The notes beneath the pieces are model-generated. The model did no database searches. It saw only the letters and a program-made list of their open reading frames with translations, and was not told the origin of the DNA. A DNA stretch of 64,000 nt from DSWT01 sp036845725 (GTDB lineage: Bacteria; Chloroflexota; Anaerolineae; B4-G1; SLSP01), in contig DAIUDK010000002.1 of assembly GCA_036845725.1 (NCBI GenBank), forward strand, positions 46,970 to 110,969, in the 5' to 3' direction. Position numbers and translations under genes: made by a program. Shown here in pieces: positions 24,837-33,829 of this stretch. The stretch's first letter is position 1; each line of letters starts with the position of its first letter.

Positions 24837-25843
24837 CCGGTCCAACATCCCTGCCCACGGTCGCTGTCATCATCCCCAACTGGAACACCCGCCGGTGGCT
24901 ACCGGGTTGCCTGGATGGGTTGCGCGCACAGACCTTCCAGGATTTCGAGGTGGTATTGGTCGATAACGGATCCAGCGACGACTCGGTAGCCTTCGTGCAA
25001 GCCGAATACCCGGAAGTGCGCGTTGAGGCTTTGCCGGAGAACCGCGGATTCGCGGCAGCCGTCAACCTTGGAATTGTAGCCACACAAAGTGAATTTGTAG
25101 CGCTGCTCAATGTCGATACACAGCCCATACCTGTGTGGCTCAACGCATTGGTCGCGGCATTGGATGCTGCACCACCCAACGTAGGCGGCGTCGCTTCGAA
25201 GATGCTTCAACTCGCCGATCCCACACGCATCGACAATGCCGGCGATACCTTTAGTTGGTATGGTTCGGCACGCAAGCAGGGAATGGATGAACCTGCGCAT
25301 GGCTATACCACGCCACGAGAGGTGTTCTCCATCTGCGCGGGTGCGGCTCTCTATCGCCGTGAATTTCTACAAGTGGTGGGGACCTTTGACGAACGCTTTG
25401 GGAGCTATCTGGAGGACATCGATCTGGGGTTACGGGGACGCTTGCTCGGTTATCGCTATATTTACGAACCTGCCGCCGAAATCCTGCACCAGAGTCACGG
25501 CGCGGGCACGCCCCATGCGCGCTATGTCGCCTGGATGATGCGCAACCGCCTGGCTGTTCTGACCAAGAACGTCCCCCTGAAGCTGCTGCTGAAACACCTC
25601 GGAACCCTGCTCTACGGCCAGTTCTACTATTTTTTGGCCTATAAGCGGCCATGGCACGCTCTCAAAGGATGGGGAGGCTTTGTGCTGCTGTTACCCTATC
25701 TGCTGCGCCAACGTCACGAAATCCTGAAGCGCAAGCGGATCTCCGACACTGACCTAGAAGCCCTGCTGAGCAATGCGTTAGGGGAAATCCCGATGAAGAC
25801 GTTGCTGCGCAGCAAAGTACGGCAACTGTTGGGAAAAGGGTAA
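24833..25843 (+). CDS. GT2-family glycosyltransferase
   Basis: The 336-residue protein has all GT-A landmarks: VAVIIPNWNTRRWLPGCL, VLVDNGSSDDS, ALLNVDTQP as the metal site and GSYLEDIDLGLRGRLLGY as acceptor site with the catalytic acid. It belongs to the rhamnosyltransferase-like WcaA/RfbN type. The C-terminal 60 residues are basic, with one or two hydrophobic helices probably lying on the membrane. It is the last plus-strand gene of this run and is convergent with the GT4 gene at 25855. Confidence 0.88.
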   Translation: MTGPTSLPTVAVIIPNWNTRRWLPGCLDGLRAQTFQDFEVVLVDNGSSDDSVAFVQAEYPEVRVEALPENRGFAAAVNLGIVATQSEFVALLNVDTQPIPVWLNALVAALDAAPPNVGGVASKMLQLADPTRIDNAGDTFSWYGSARKQGMDEPAHGYTTPREVFSICAGAALYRREFLQVVGTFDERFGSYLEDIDLGLRGRLLGYRYIYEPAAEILHQSHGAGTPHARYVAWMMRNRLAVLTKNVPLKLLLKHLGTLLYGQFYYFLAYKRPWHALKGWGGFVLLLPYLLRQRHEILKRKRISDTDLEALLSNALGEIPMKTLLRSKVRQLLGKG

Positions 25844-25854
25844 GTTACACCGAT

Positions 25855-27246
25855 TTACTGCTGGCGCTTCCACTGCAAATAGGCACGCACCTGCCGCCAC
25901 AGCTCGCGCGGGCCGCCTGCCCGGACAGCCTGCTGCACCTTGCCCCACCACGGCTTCGTCTTCCGTGCATCGGACAACAGAAAACGTCGCTCTCCATTCA
26001 CCCGGTCAGCAGCGAAGTATGGCTCGGCGCAAAACTCAACTAATGGGCGGGAAACAACATCCCAGTGATATTGGCGGGCAAGAGTCTCGAAATACGCCTT
26101 GTGGCGGGCACGCAGATCAGGGGTCGACAACAACGACAAGAGTGTTTGCGCAAGTCCTTCCACATCCCCCGGCGCAACCAGCGACGCTACACCTTGTGCC
26201 GCCAGCGACTCTCCAAGCACATCGCCAACGGTGCAGACCATCGGTAAACCGGCCCAAAGATAATCCAACAGACGGGTGCGAAAAGCAAAACGGGTTTCGG
26301 CGTGGCTCAGATGCAGGCTGATGCCCACATCGGCCTCCAGAAGATAGTTTTGGCGCGCCTCATACGTCACCCAGTCGTTGAAGAAAACAAACCGGTCGTA
26401 AAGCCCCAAGTCTCGGCTCAAGGTCACGAGATCGTCGACAGCTGAGGTCTGGGCGGAACTGGCATTCGGTCGTCGAGTTCCCATAAAAAAGACTTTAACA
26501 TCCTCGCGCTGCGCCAGAACCAAAGGCATAGCCCGCACCAACGTTGGCGCATCCAGCCAGTCCCATACCCCACCACCCCACAACAACACCTTGTCGTCAG
26601 GCGCGATAGACTGGTGCACGCCCTTCAACACCGGCTGGAGGTGTTGCGGCTGCTCGCGCGGCAACCCAAAAGGAACCACGGTAATCAACTTCTCAAATGT
26701 CGGGTCTTGCGCATAGGTATGCGGGTTGATCCGTCCGACCGCCGAAAGCATCCCTAGCCAGTAATCGCGTTGCCGTTCGCTGGCGCACAGAAAGAAATCG
26801 CCAATGCGTAATTGGACTTCCAGCGCTTCCTGATACTTTTCGTACGCGTGCATCTGGCGCAAAAGATCGGCGTTGGCCTCGCGTTGCAAACCGGCAAGCA
26901 AAAAAGGATCATAGATGTCAACGACCAGTATCTTGTCGAGATGCGTCAAAAAAGGATAGAAAGCCAGGACGATCCCCAACGTAATCACAACATCGCAGTC
27001 GGCAATCTGTGCAGACAGGGTGTCGGTGTCTTTGCAAACATACACCTCTGCCCGACCCGGTTGCCCAACAAGAGGTGCATCCATACGCACGTAAGGGGGA
27101 ACGATCAATTTCACAGGGAAGGTTTCGCTCAAGACGCGGGCAAATTCCCAATACCGAATCCCCGGCCCGGCCATCTTCTCGCCGATGGCATCGTTGGTAA
27201 TCAACGCAATTGTCGTTGAGACACGCATTATGTTTAGCTCGCCCAT
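25855..27246 (-). CDS. GT4-type glycosyltransferase
   Basis: The 463-residue protein has an N-terminal GT-B half with GEKMAGPGIRYWEFARVLS and DCDVVITLGIVLAFYP, and a C-terminal half with DKVLLWGGGVWDWLDAPTLV and VGISLHLSHAETRFAFRTRL followed by DYLWAGLPMVCTVGD. This arrangement is common in Chloroflexota and cyanobacterial glycan clusters. The start is uncertain: ATG 27246 gives MGELNIMRVS, ATG 27228 gives MRVSTTIALIT, which looks more like a normal GT-B start. It stands alone between two transcripts. The sugar is unknown. Confidence 0.8.
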   Translation of the reverse strand: MGELNIMRVSTTIALITNDAIGEKMAGPGIRYWEFARVLSETFPVKLIVPPYVRMDAPLVGQPGRAEVYVCKDTDTLSAQIADCDVVITLGIVLAFYPFLTHLDKILVVDIYDPFLLAGLQREANADLLRQMHAYEKYQEALEVQLRIGDFFLCASERQRDYWLGMLSAVGRINPHTYAQDPTFEKLITVVPFGLPREQPQHLQPVLKGVHQSIAPDDKVLLWGGGVWDWLDAPTLVRAMPLVLAQREDVKVFFMGTRRPNASSAQTSAVDDLVTLSRDLGLYDRFVFFNDWVTYEARQNYLLEADVGISLHLSHAETRFAFRTRLLDYLWAGLPMVCTVGDVLGESLAAQGVASLVAPGDVEGLAQTLLSLLSTPDLRARHKAYFETLARQYHWDVVSRPLVEFCAEPYFAADRVNGERRFLLSDARKTKPWWGKVQQAVRAGGPRELWRQVRAYLQWKRQQ

Positions 27247-27332
27247 AATCCACAGTGGTTGTCAGCTATGTTGACGGTCGCTATCATAACACACCCTCTC
27301 AGAAAACCAAGTGTTTTACGCCCATCAAGGTA

Positions 27333-27341
27333 TGGTATAAT
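27333..27341 (+). promoter_or_regulatory. Extended -10 promoter element (TGGTATAAT)
   Basis: TATAAT at 27336-27341 is preceded by TGG, an extended -10. No good -35 is seen. It lies 60 bases before the ATG of the 982-residue glycosyltransferase. Confidence 0.55.
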
Positions 27342-27400
27342 TCAGCCAACCTGCCGGGCGGCATCCAGCAGGGCATTTTGAAGCTGAAGGTGGAAAAGCA

Positions 27401-30349
27401 ATGTTACGCTCTGTTTACTTCATCAGTGGATGCAAAGCCGGCACCACCTTTGAATACCGCGTCCTGCAAAAGCAGGAGCAGCTTGCCGCGTGCGGCATAC
27501 ATAGCATGGTGCGATCAGATCTGATCGACCGCGAAACACTCTTCCGGGAAGCAGCTGCGCATGATATCTTATATCTCTACCGGGTCGCCTACGATCCACT
27601 CATCGAAGCCTTAATCGAACAAGCCCGCGGGCAAGGTGTTCCCGTTGTTTTCGACACAGACGATCTTGTGTTCGAGCCAGACCTGGTGTCCTATGTGGAT
27701 CCAGTCAAAGCGATGAACGACGAGGATGCGGCGCTGTACTACGAGGGCGTGTGGCGTTATCGCCGGACGCTGCTCGCCTGTGATGCGGTTGTCACTTCGA
27801 CTGAGTACCTAGCCGACAGAGTGCGCGCCCTGGGCAAGCCGGCCTTCGTGCACCGCAACGGCCTCAGTGAATGGATGATTACAGCAGCGTCCGAATTGCT
27901 TCAACGGCCAAAGCCTCCAGCGCACGACAGAATCATCCTGGGCTACGGCAGTGGCACAGCCACCCATCGCAAAGACCTGGCAGAGATAGCTAGTCCACTG
28001 GCGAGGATTATGGGGCAGTACTCCAACGTCGATCTGCACATCGTCGGCGCGCTCCACATCGATGACCAAAACCCATACCCGCTGCCAGATAAACTCAAAG
28101 CCTTTACCAATCGCATTCAGTACCTTCCCGCTGTCTCCTGGGAAGAATGGCTGACCGTGCAACGTAGTTTCGACATTAACCTGGCCCCTCTGGAGACGGG
28201 CAACCCCTTCTGCGACGCCAAAAGCGAGATCAAATATACCGAGGCGGCCATAGTGAACGTCCCGACCATTGCCAGCCGCATCGGCGCTTTCGAGTTTGCC
28301 ATTCGAGACGGCGAAACCGGGTTCTTGGCCGGCAATGAAAACGAATGGACTGCCAAACTCGATGCGTTGGTCAGCGATCCTAATTTGCGTTGCCACATAG
28401 GAGAAGCAGCGCACGCTGAAGTGCAGGTATGTTACGCACCGGAAGTATTGGGGCCGCAACTCGCGCAGACACTGACCGCTATTCAAGCACTGCGCAATCA
28501 GCAGGATGGTCCCTCGCCGGTCCCTATCACGAACCAAACGCCCTTGATCCTCAACTGGATTTTCCCGGAGCCAACACTCGGCTCTGGCGGGCATACGGAC
28601 ATCATCCGCATGATGAATTTGTTGGCCAGTTTTGGGCACCAGGTCAACGCTTACATTGTGCCGCGACAGCTATTATGGAAAAAGAGCGACCTGGAGATAC
28701 GTGAATTCGTGCGCCAACACTTCACCGACATCCCCGGCGAAATCTACAAATGGACCGGAGGCCCGTTGGTGGAATCAGATGCGGTCATACTGACCCACTG
28801 GTCCACAGCATATCTGGTCGATGATGTGCATAACACGTCCAAGGTATTCTACTTTGTGCAGGATTGGGAGCCGTTTTTTGCCCCGATGGGCACTGAGTAC
28901 TTGCAAGCGGAGCAAACCTACAAGATGGGCTTTTCCTGCATCACACTAGGACGCTGGCTCACCAAGCGCTTGCGCGAATGGTACAATGCCGACGCGGACT
29001 ATTTCGATTTGGCTGTAGATCACACCATCTATTACCCTCGTCAGGTCGAAAAAGCCGATCGCCTTCGCGTGTGCTTCTACGCCCGGCCCGCCACGCCGCG
29101 ACGCCTCTTCCCTATGGGCATTGAGGCGCTTGAGCGAGTCCACCAGCAACGCCCGGATGTGGAAATCGTCTTTTACGGCGTTGATAACGCAGAGTTGCGC
29201 CGGGAGCCAGTCCCATTTCCCCACACCAATCTGGGCATCCTCAATGAACAGCAATTGGCCGAGTTGTTCTCTTCCTGCGACATCGGGATTGTGCTTTCGC
29301 CCACCAATTGTTCCCTGGTACCGCCGGAGATGATGGCCTGCCGCTGCGCCGTGGTGGATCTAAACCGCGAAACCGTCATGGGCGTAATGGAACACGAGGT
29401 CAACGCGCTACTGGCGGAACCAACGCCGAAAGCCATCGCCGATGCCGTGCTGCGTTTGCTGGAAGACGAACCGCTGCGGCAGCGCTTGGTGGAGACGGCC
29501 TATCAACAGGTCAGAGAACGTTCCTGGGAGAAATCAGCGCGACGGGTCGAGGAAATATTGCTCCAAAAGCTGCCCGCTACACGGCGCGGCCGGCAACGTG
29601 GGTTATCCGCCAATCTGCCAGCACTGGATGCGCTCCCCGCACATCAACAACGCCGCCTGAATGCCATCCATGCCACCCGTCGCCGGCTGCTTGCTCAGGC
29701 AAAGGTCATCCTCAAGACATGGGGCAAATCCCTGTTAGGTTTAGAACAAGGCATAGTGCTAAACGAAGCGCCTGTACGGACATTGGGTGAATTGACAGGT
29801 CGGAAGCGAATCGGGCAGCACTTTGTCGCCCGCCAGAACGGCCTGTGCCGGGTGGATGTGCTAATCGGCGCCTACCAGCGTCGCAACACCCGCGACATAA
29901 TCTTTCATCTCAAGGAATCGCCAACCGCTGAAAGTGATCTCGCTACGGTGCGCCTCAATGCCAGTTTGCTGACGGATCAAGGATATGCCTGCTTTTGGTT
30001 CACCCCCCAACGCGAGTCGGGTGGCAAATCCTATTACATCGACCTCGAATCGCCAGAATCCGTGCCGGGAGACGCGGTCACGCTATGGGCTTACTGCGAC
30101 GCCAACGTGCCTGGCGTCCCCCTACAACGAAATGATCAGTCCAGCCGCGGTCATCTGGACTATTGGCTATTCTACGAAGACGAACGACTTGGAGATGTGG
30201 GCGGGCATCCGCTGTTGCGCAACTGGAGCAAACGCGTCACCCTTATGGACCGCATAAGAAAGGGCGTGCACGTTCTTGCGACTCAAGGCCCAGGAGGTTT
30301 GCAACGCGAGCTAGTGAAGTATTGGAAGTGGAGAACGGGACGGGTATAA
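27401..30349 (+). CDS. Double glycosyltransferase (GT4-like plus WsaF-like) with C-terminal beta domain
   Basis: The 982 residues hold three parts. Residues 1-360 form a GT4-like unit (LRSVYFISGCKAGTTFEYRV, VVFDTDDLVFEP, VDLHIVGALHI, INLAPLETGNPFCDAKSEIK). Residues about 380-720 form a second unit resembling rhamnosyltransferase WsaF (LNWIFPEPTLGSGGHTDIIR, FYFVQDWEPFFAPMGTEYL, SPTNCSLVPPEMMACRC). Residues about 790-930 look like a beta-sandwich (GQHFVARQNGLCRVDVLIGA, ...IDLESPESVPGDAVTLWAY). It may add two sugars in succession. The first unit is closely related to the separate GT at 30360-31754, suggesting fusion after duplication. Confidence 0.85.
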   Translation: MLRSVYFISGCKAGTTFEYRVLQKQEQLAACGIHSMVRSDLIDRETLFREAAAHDILYLYRVAYDPLIEALIEQARGQGVPVVFDTDDLVFEPDLVSYVDPVKAMNDEDAALYYEGVWRYRRTLLACDAVVTSTEYLADRVRALGKPAFVHRNGLSEWMITAASELLQRPKPPAHDRIILGYGSGTATHRKDLAEIASPLARIMGQYSNVDLHIVGALHIDDQNPYPLPDKLKAFTNRIQYLPAVSWEEWLTVQRSFDINLAPLETGNPFCDAKSEIKYTEAAIVNVPTIASRIGAFEFAIRDGETGFLAGNENEWTAKLDALVSDPNLRCHIGEAAHAEVQVCYAPEVLGPQLAQTLTAIQALRNQQDGPSPVPITNQTPLILNWIFPEPTLGSGGHTDIIRMMNLLASFGHQVNAYIVPRQLLWKKSDLEIREFVRQHFTDIPGEIYKWTGGPLVESDAVILTHWSTAYLVDDVHNTSKVFYFVQDWEPFFAPMGTEYLQAEQTYKMGFSCITLGRWLTKRLREWYNADADYFDLAVDHTIYYPRQVEKADRLRVCFYARPATPRRLFPMGIEALERVHQQRPDVEIVFYGVDNAELRREPVPFPHTNLGILNEQQLAELFSSCDIGIVLSPTNCSLVPPEMMACRCAVVDLNRETVMGVMEHEVNALLAEPTPKAIADAVLRLLEDEPLRQRLVETAYQQVRERSWEKSARRVEEILLQKLPATRRGRQRGLSANLPALDALPAHQQRRLNAIHATRRRLLAQAKVILKTWGKSLLGLEQGIVLNEAPVRTLGELTGRKRIGQHFVARQNGLCRVDVLIGAYQRRNTRDIIFHLKESPTAESDLATVRLNASLLTDQGYACFWFTPQRESGGKSYYIDLESPESVPGDAVTLWAYCDANVPGVPLQRNDQSSRGHLDYWLFYEDERLGDVGGHPLLRNWSKRVTLMDRIRKGVHVLATQGPGGLQRELVKYWKWRTGRV

Positions 30350-30359
30350 ATGAGGAAAA

Positions 30360-31754
30360 TCAGGATGCTCTATTTTTCCGAAACAAACGCTCGCGCCACC
30401 GATTGAAACCGTTCATCAGCCGCATCACACGACCTTGACTGATAGCCTCAAGGTGCTGCTCGAGCTGGATGAACTGCTCCTGTAAAGATGCATTGCGCTG
30501 TCCGGCAGCGATCAGTTGCGCCTCATATTGACGCAGGGCCTCGTGCAAGCTAGCGATTTGCGCCGCGTGCTGTTGGGTCTGGCGCTGTATTGCATCCGCG
30601 TACCGCCCAACACCTTCGAGGAAGATGTGCCGAAGCGCATCGTCGTCAACGGGGGCGGCGCTGAACTTTCGCCATGCATCATCGAAGATAGACCATAGCT
30701 CTTCAGCACGCCGTTCGGGGGTGTAGCGAGTATAGACAGAGTGACGCGCGGCCTCGCCCATAGCCAGACGGCGTTCAGGATGATCGAGCAACATCTGCAA
30801 AGCAGCACGCCACTCGTCAGATGTATCGACCAGAATACCGTCCTGCCCGTCAGCGATGGCATATTCGTAGGCTTCCACACGGCTGGCAATCGTGGGCACA
30901 CCCACCAGCGCCGCCTCGACAAACTTAATCTCACTCTTGGCCTGACAAAAGGGGTTGTCCTGTTCGAGTGGCGCCAGGTTGATGTCGGCCTGAGCGATCA
31001 GGTGCGGCAGTTCACGCCAGGTCACGTAGGGCGTGCGGCGGATACGATCCCAAAACGGCTCAAATGCCGGTCCCAGGTTCAGGTGCCCACCAATGTGCAG
31101 CCAGACTTGAGGATAGGCCGACATGATCCACGCCAACGGTTCGGCGATCATCTGAAAATCGCGGTTGTGGGAGCCGGTGCCGCTGAAATAGGCAATGACA
31201 ACAGGTTGTGGCAGGTCGTCTAGACCTAGTCTTCGCTGTCGCTCGGCCCACGCTTGCTCAGAGAGGTGGAACATCTCTGCGCCAGGGGCGTTGCGATTGA
31301 CATAAGCCGGTTTCCCCCGTTGCCGCGCCTCTTGCGCCAGAAATTCGGTGGTGGTAAGCACGCAGTCGCAACGCTGAAAAGTCTTTTCCAATTGCGCCAG
31401 GTCAGATCGAAAACGGCGGGCGGCCTCTGGTGAAAGCGTATCCACAAAAGCAATGTGTGTTTCCAGCTCGGGTACAAAAATCAAGTCATCCGTTTCGAAG
31501 ACAACCGGCTTGCCCTGTGCGTGCGCCAGTTCGATGACGAGATTGAGCAAAGGACTATATGGAACGCGATGCAAGACAAAAATGTCATAATCGAAAACGT
31601 TGGTCAGAAATTGTGGATCGTCGGCCTCATATAATGCGGTGACGATATTCTGCAACGCCAACTGCTCTTGCTGGTGAACACATCGGTATCGGCGTGTATC
31701 ACCGCCTATACCGCTGACAAAGAGAACGCTATTCACAGTCGTACCCGGCATCAC
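30360..31754 (-). CDS. GT4-type glycosyltransferase with coiled-coil tail
   Basis: The 464-residue protein resembles the first unit of the 982-residue enzyme: YRCVHQQEQLALQNI, VVFETDDLIFVPELE, INLAPLEQDNPFCQAKSEIK and AALVGVPTIASRVEAYEYAI. Residues 395-440 form a Gln-rich coiled coil, and the end GRVMRLMNGFNRWRERLFRK is a basic amphipathic segment. The same kind of end closes the methyltransferase encoded next to it. Start is GTG 31754, or ATG 31751. It is the last gene of the long minus-strand surface operon and converges with the 982-residue gene 10 bases away. Confidence 0.85.
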   Translation of the reverse strand: MMPGTTVNSVLFVSGIGGDTRRYRCVHQQEQLALQNIVTALYEADDPQFLTNVFDYDIFVLHRVPYSPLLNLVIELAHAQGKPVVFETDDLIFVPELETHIAFVDTLSPEAARRFRSDLAQLEKTFQRCDCVLTTTEFLAQEARQRGKPAYVNRNAPGAEMFHLSEQAWAERQRRLGLDDLPQPVVIAYFSGTGSHNRDFQMIAEPLAWIMSAYPQVWLHIGGHLNLGPAFEPFWDRIRRTPYVTWRELPHLIAQADINLAPLEQDNPFCQAKSEIKFVEAALVGVPTIASRVEAYEYAIADGQDGILVDTSDEWRAALQMLLDHPERRLAMGEAARHSVYTRYTPERRAEELWSIFDDAWRKFSAAPVDDDALRHIFLEGVGRYADAIQRQTQQHAAQIASLHEALRQYEAQLIAAGQRNASLQEQFIQLEQHLEAISQGRVMRLMNGFNRWRERLFRKNRAS

Positions 31755-31757
31755 GCC

Positions 31758-32582
31758 TCATCTTCCCCTAGACTTCTGTCGCCAGTTCTGCACACCTAAC
31801 AGTAAGCGCATGAGTCTGCCATTTTTTAGTCCTGTAACCTGCGCTTCCATACGCGCAACTTGGGCACGCAAATCAGAAATCTCGCGTTCCCGCAGCCTCG
31901 CTGCCGCGTGCTCGTCGACAAGCGCCGCGCGTAGATCGGTCGTCTCACGTTGCAGCAGCCACCAACGCCGCTCGAAATCCCGTGCTAAGTCCGAAATAGC
32001 GACATTTGATTGACGAAACAACCCAGCCCAAGGGGTGAGATAAGACACGTCGTAATCCACATCACGGACAAAACCCTGTCTGGCGAACAACTCGGCCCAA
32101 TACTCAGGTGGATGCACATTGATATGCGTCGCCTCCCGGTAATCCAACGGGGTAGACGAAAAAAGTACTTGATCCGTGTGTTGGCAAAAATTGACCAAAG
32201 CCTCGCGGGCCTGTGCAACCGGCAGATGCTCCAACACCTCCAGGCTAACAATGAGATCATAGCGCCGCGACAAGGGAACCGTAATGGAGCCGACCTCACA
32301 GCAATCGCGCACAGACTCATGTACGTTCTGGATCGCATACTCCGATATATCTATCCCATACGCCTCAACACCGCGTTCCCTCAGTTTTTCCACCAAAAAT
32401 CCCATCGCACAACCGGCATCGAGCGCAGTTTGGGGATGAAGATCGGTCACAATATACTCAGCTACCTTGTCAAAAAAGGAAAGCCAACCCGCATCACGTT
32501 GATATGGTCGCCCGCAATCATGGGCGTAATAATAGGCGTCATATTCTTTCGTATCGACAGACTGCATCGTAGTATCACTCAT
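31758..32582 (-). CDS. Class I SAM-dependent methyltransferase with coiled-coil tail
   Basis: The 274-residue protein has SAM motif I ALDAGCAMGFLVEKLRERG at about residues 54-72 followed by YGIDISEY, and the later YDLIVSLEVLEHLP. A coiled coil covers residues about 205-250 (ERRWWLLQRETTDLRA, EREISDLRAQVARMEAQV), then NGRLMRLLLGVQNWRQKSRG. This tail resembles that of the adjacent glycosyltransferase, so the two may bind each other or the same membrane site. It lies 19 bases after the Wzt-like ATPase gene. It may cap the polymer by methylation, as known for some Wzt-dependent O-antigens. Confidence 0.85.
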   Translation of the reverse strand: MSDTTMQSVDTKEYDAYYYAHDCGRPYQRDAGWLSFFDKVAEYIVTDLHPQTALDAGCAMGFLVEKLRERGVEAYGIDISEYAIQNVHESVRDCCEVGSITVPLSRRYDLIVSLEVLEHLPVAQAREALVNFCQHTDQVLFSSTPLDYREATHINVHPPEYWAELFARQGFVRDVDYDVSYLTPWAGLFRQSNVAISDLARDFERRWWLLQRETTDLRAALVDEHAAARLREREISDLRAQVARMEAQVTGLKNGRLMRLLLGVQNWRQKSRGR

Positions 32583-32601
32583 ATTTGTTTACAATTTCTG
32601 T

Positions 32602-33816
32602 TCAATTTTTGGAACACTCCCATCGACCACTTAATGTAACCAGCCCATACTTTTCAGCATTTTCTGTAACACGAACGCGGAATGGATATAGACGATCATG
32701 ATAATCGTACATCTCAGAATCATCCTCACTCACAACAGCAACAGAAAGCGTGTAAGAACCTTCTAATAAGGGGAGAGCACCTATGTGATACAAAACCTTA
32801 CCCTCCCCCTCAACAGATGGGAACTTTAGCCCGCTAAAACGGGTGTTTGGCCCAGTGATATGTGTCCCGTCACTGCGATAAACTGCCAAACCAAACACTG
32901 GCCGCTCGATACGTTCCTGCGTCTGATAATGCATCACCACAGTCAAAGGTTCTCCGGTTTCGAAGAGTTGCGTTTCCCTATCGCCTTTCCCTAACAGTTG
33001 CACCTGTATGATTTGCACGCGTCCAGTGCCCCAGCGAGACCCGTTCTCAGTATGCAACTGTCCCTCAGCTTTCTCCCATGCATGCATTGTATAACGCTGC
33101 ACCGCAGACTCGGCCGCACCGTCTGCCTGCACACTACCAGCATCCAACCAGATCGCTCGAGCGCAGTGCGCTCGCACAGCATCAGCACTATGAGACACAA
33201 ACAGCAGCGTAACTCCGTCTACACGCATGCGATCAATGCGCTCAAAGCACTTCCGTTGAAACGCCGCATCCCCCACCGCCAGCACCTCATCCACCAGCAA
33301 GATCTCCGGTTCCATATTGACCGCCACGGCAAACCCCAACCGCACGTACATCCCCGAAGAATAGTGCTTCACCGGCACGTCGATAAACCGTTCCAGTTCC
33401 GAAAAGGCCACAATCTCATCGAAACGACGATCCACTTCCCGGCGATTCAATCCCATAATGGAGGCATTCAGGTAGACGTTCTCTCGGCCGGTCAGATCAG
33501 GATGAAAGCCGGCACCCAGTTCTAGCAACGCACCCACGCGGCCGTTCACCGTAACCGTGCCAGAATCAGGTTCGAGGATGCGCGCGATGAGTTTGAGCAG
33601 TGTGCTCTTCCCGGCCCCGTTCGCGCCGATAAAGCCGACCGTCTCCCCACGCTCAATAGTGAAACTGACGTCCTGCAACGCGTGCAGATCATCCTGGATA
33701 TGAGGTTGCCGCCAACGTCCAAAGTTGACCAACACCTCCTGAAATGAGCGCGAGCGGCTCCGGTGCAGATCGAAGGTTTTGGAGACGTGATCGAAAACGA
33801 TGATGGGTTCTGTCAC
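32602..33816 (-). CDS. Wzt-like polysaccharide ABC exporter ATPase with carbohydrate-binding domain
   Basis: The 404-residue protein has Walker A GANGAGKST, signature HYSSGMYVRLGFAVAV, Walker B ILLVDEVLAVGD and H-loop VSHSADAVRAHC, all typical of TagH/Wzt-type ATPases. After residue 250 comes a beta-sandwich of the Wzt C-terminal type (FETGEPLTVVMHYQTQ, VFGLAVYRSDGTHITGPNT), which in known systems recognises the capped end of the glycan. A partner permease (Wzm) is normally adjacent, but none is found in this window. Start is GTG 33816. The methyltransferase following it fits a terminal-cap export scheme. Confidence 0.9.
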   Translation of the reverse strand: MTEPIIVFDHVSKTFDLHRSRSRSFQEVLVNFGRWRQPHIQDDLHALQDVSFTIERGETVGFIGANGAGKSTLLKLIARILEPDSGTVTVNGRVGALLELGAGFHPDLTGRENVYLNASIMGLNRREVDRRFDEIVAFSELERFIDVPVKHYSSGMYVRLGFAVAVNMEPEILLVDEVLAVGDAAFQRKCFERIDRMRVDGVTLLFVSHSADAVRAHCARAIWLDAGSVQADGAAESAVQRYTMHAWEKAEGQLHTENGSRWGTGRVQIIQVQLLGKGDRETQLFETGEPLTVVMHYQTQERIERPVFGLAVYRSDGTHITGPNTRFSGLKFPSVEGEGKVLYHIGALPLLEGSYTLSVAVVSEDDSEMYDYHDRLYPFRVRVTENAEKYGLVTLSGRWECSKN

Positions 33817-33829
33817 AACCGATACCCAC

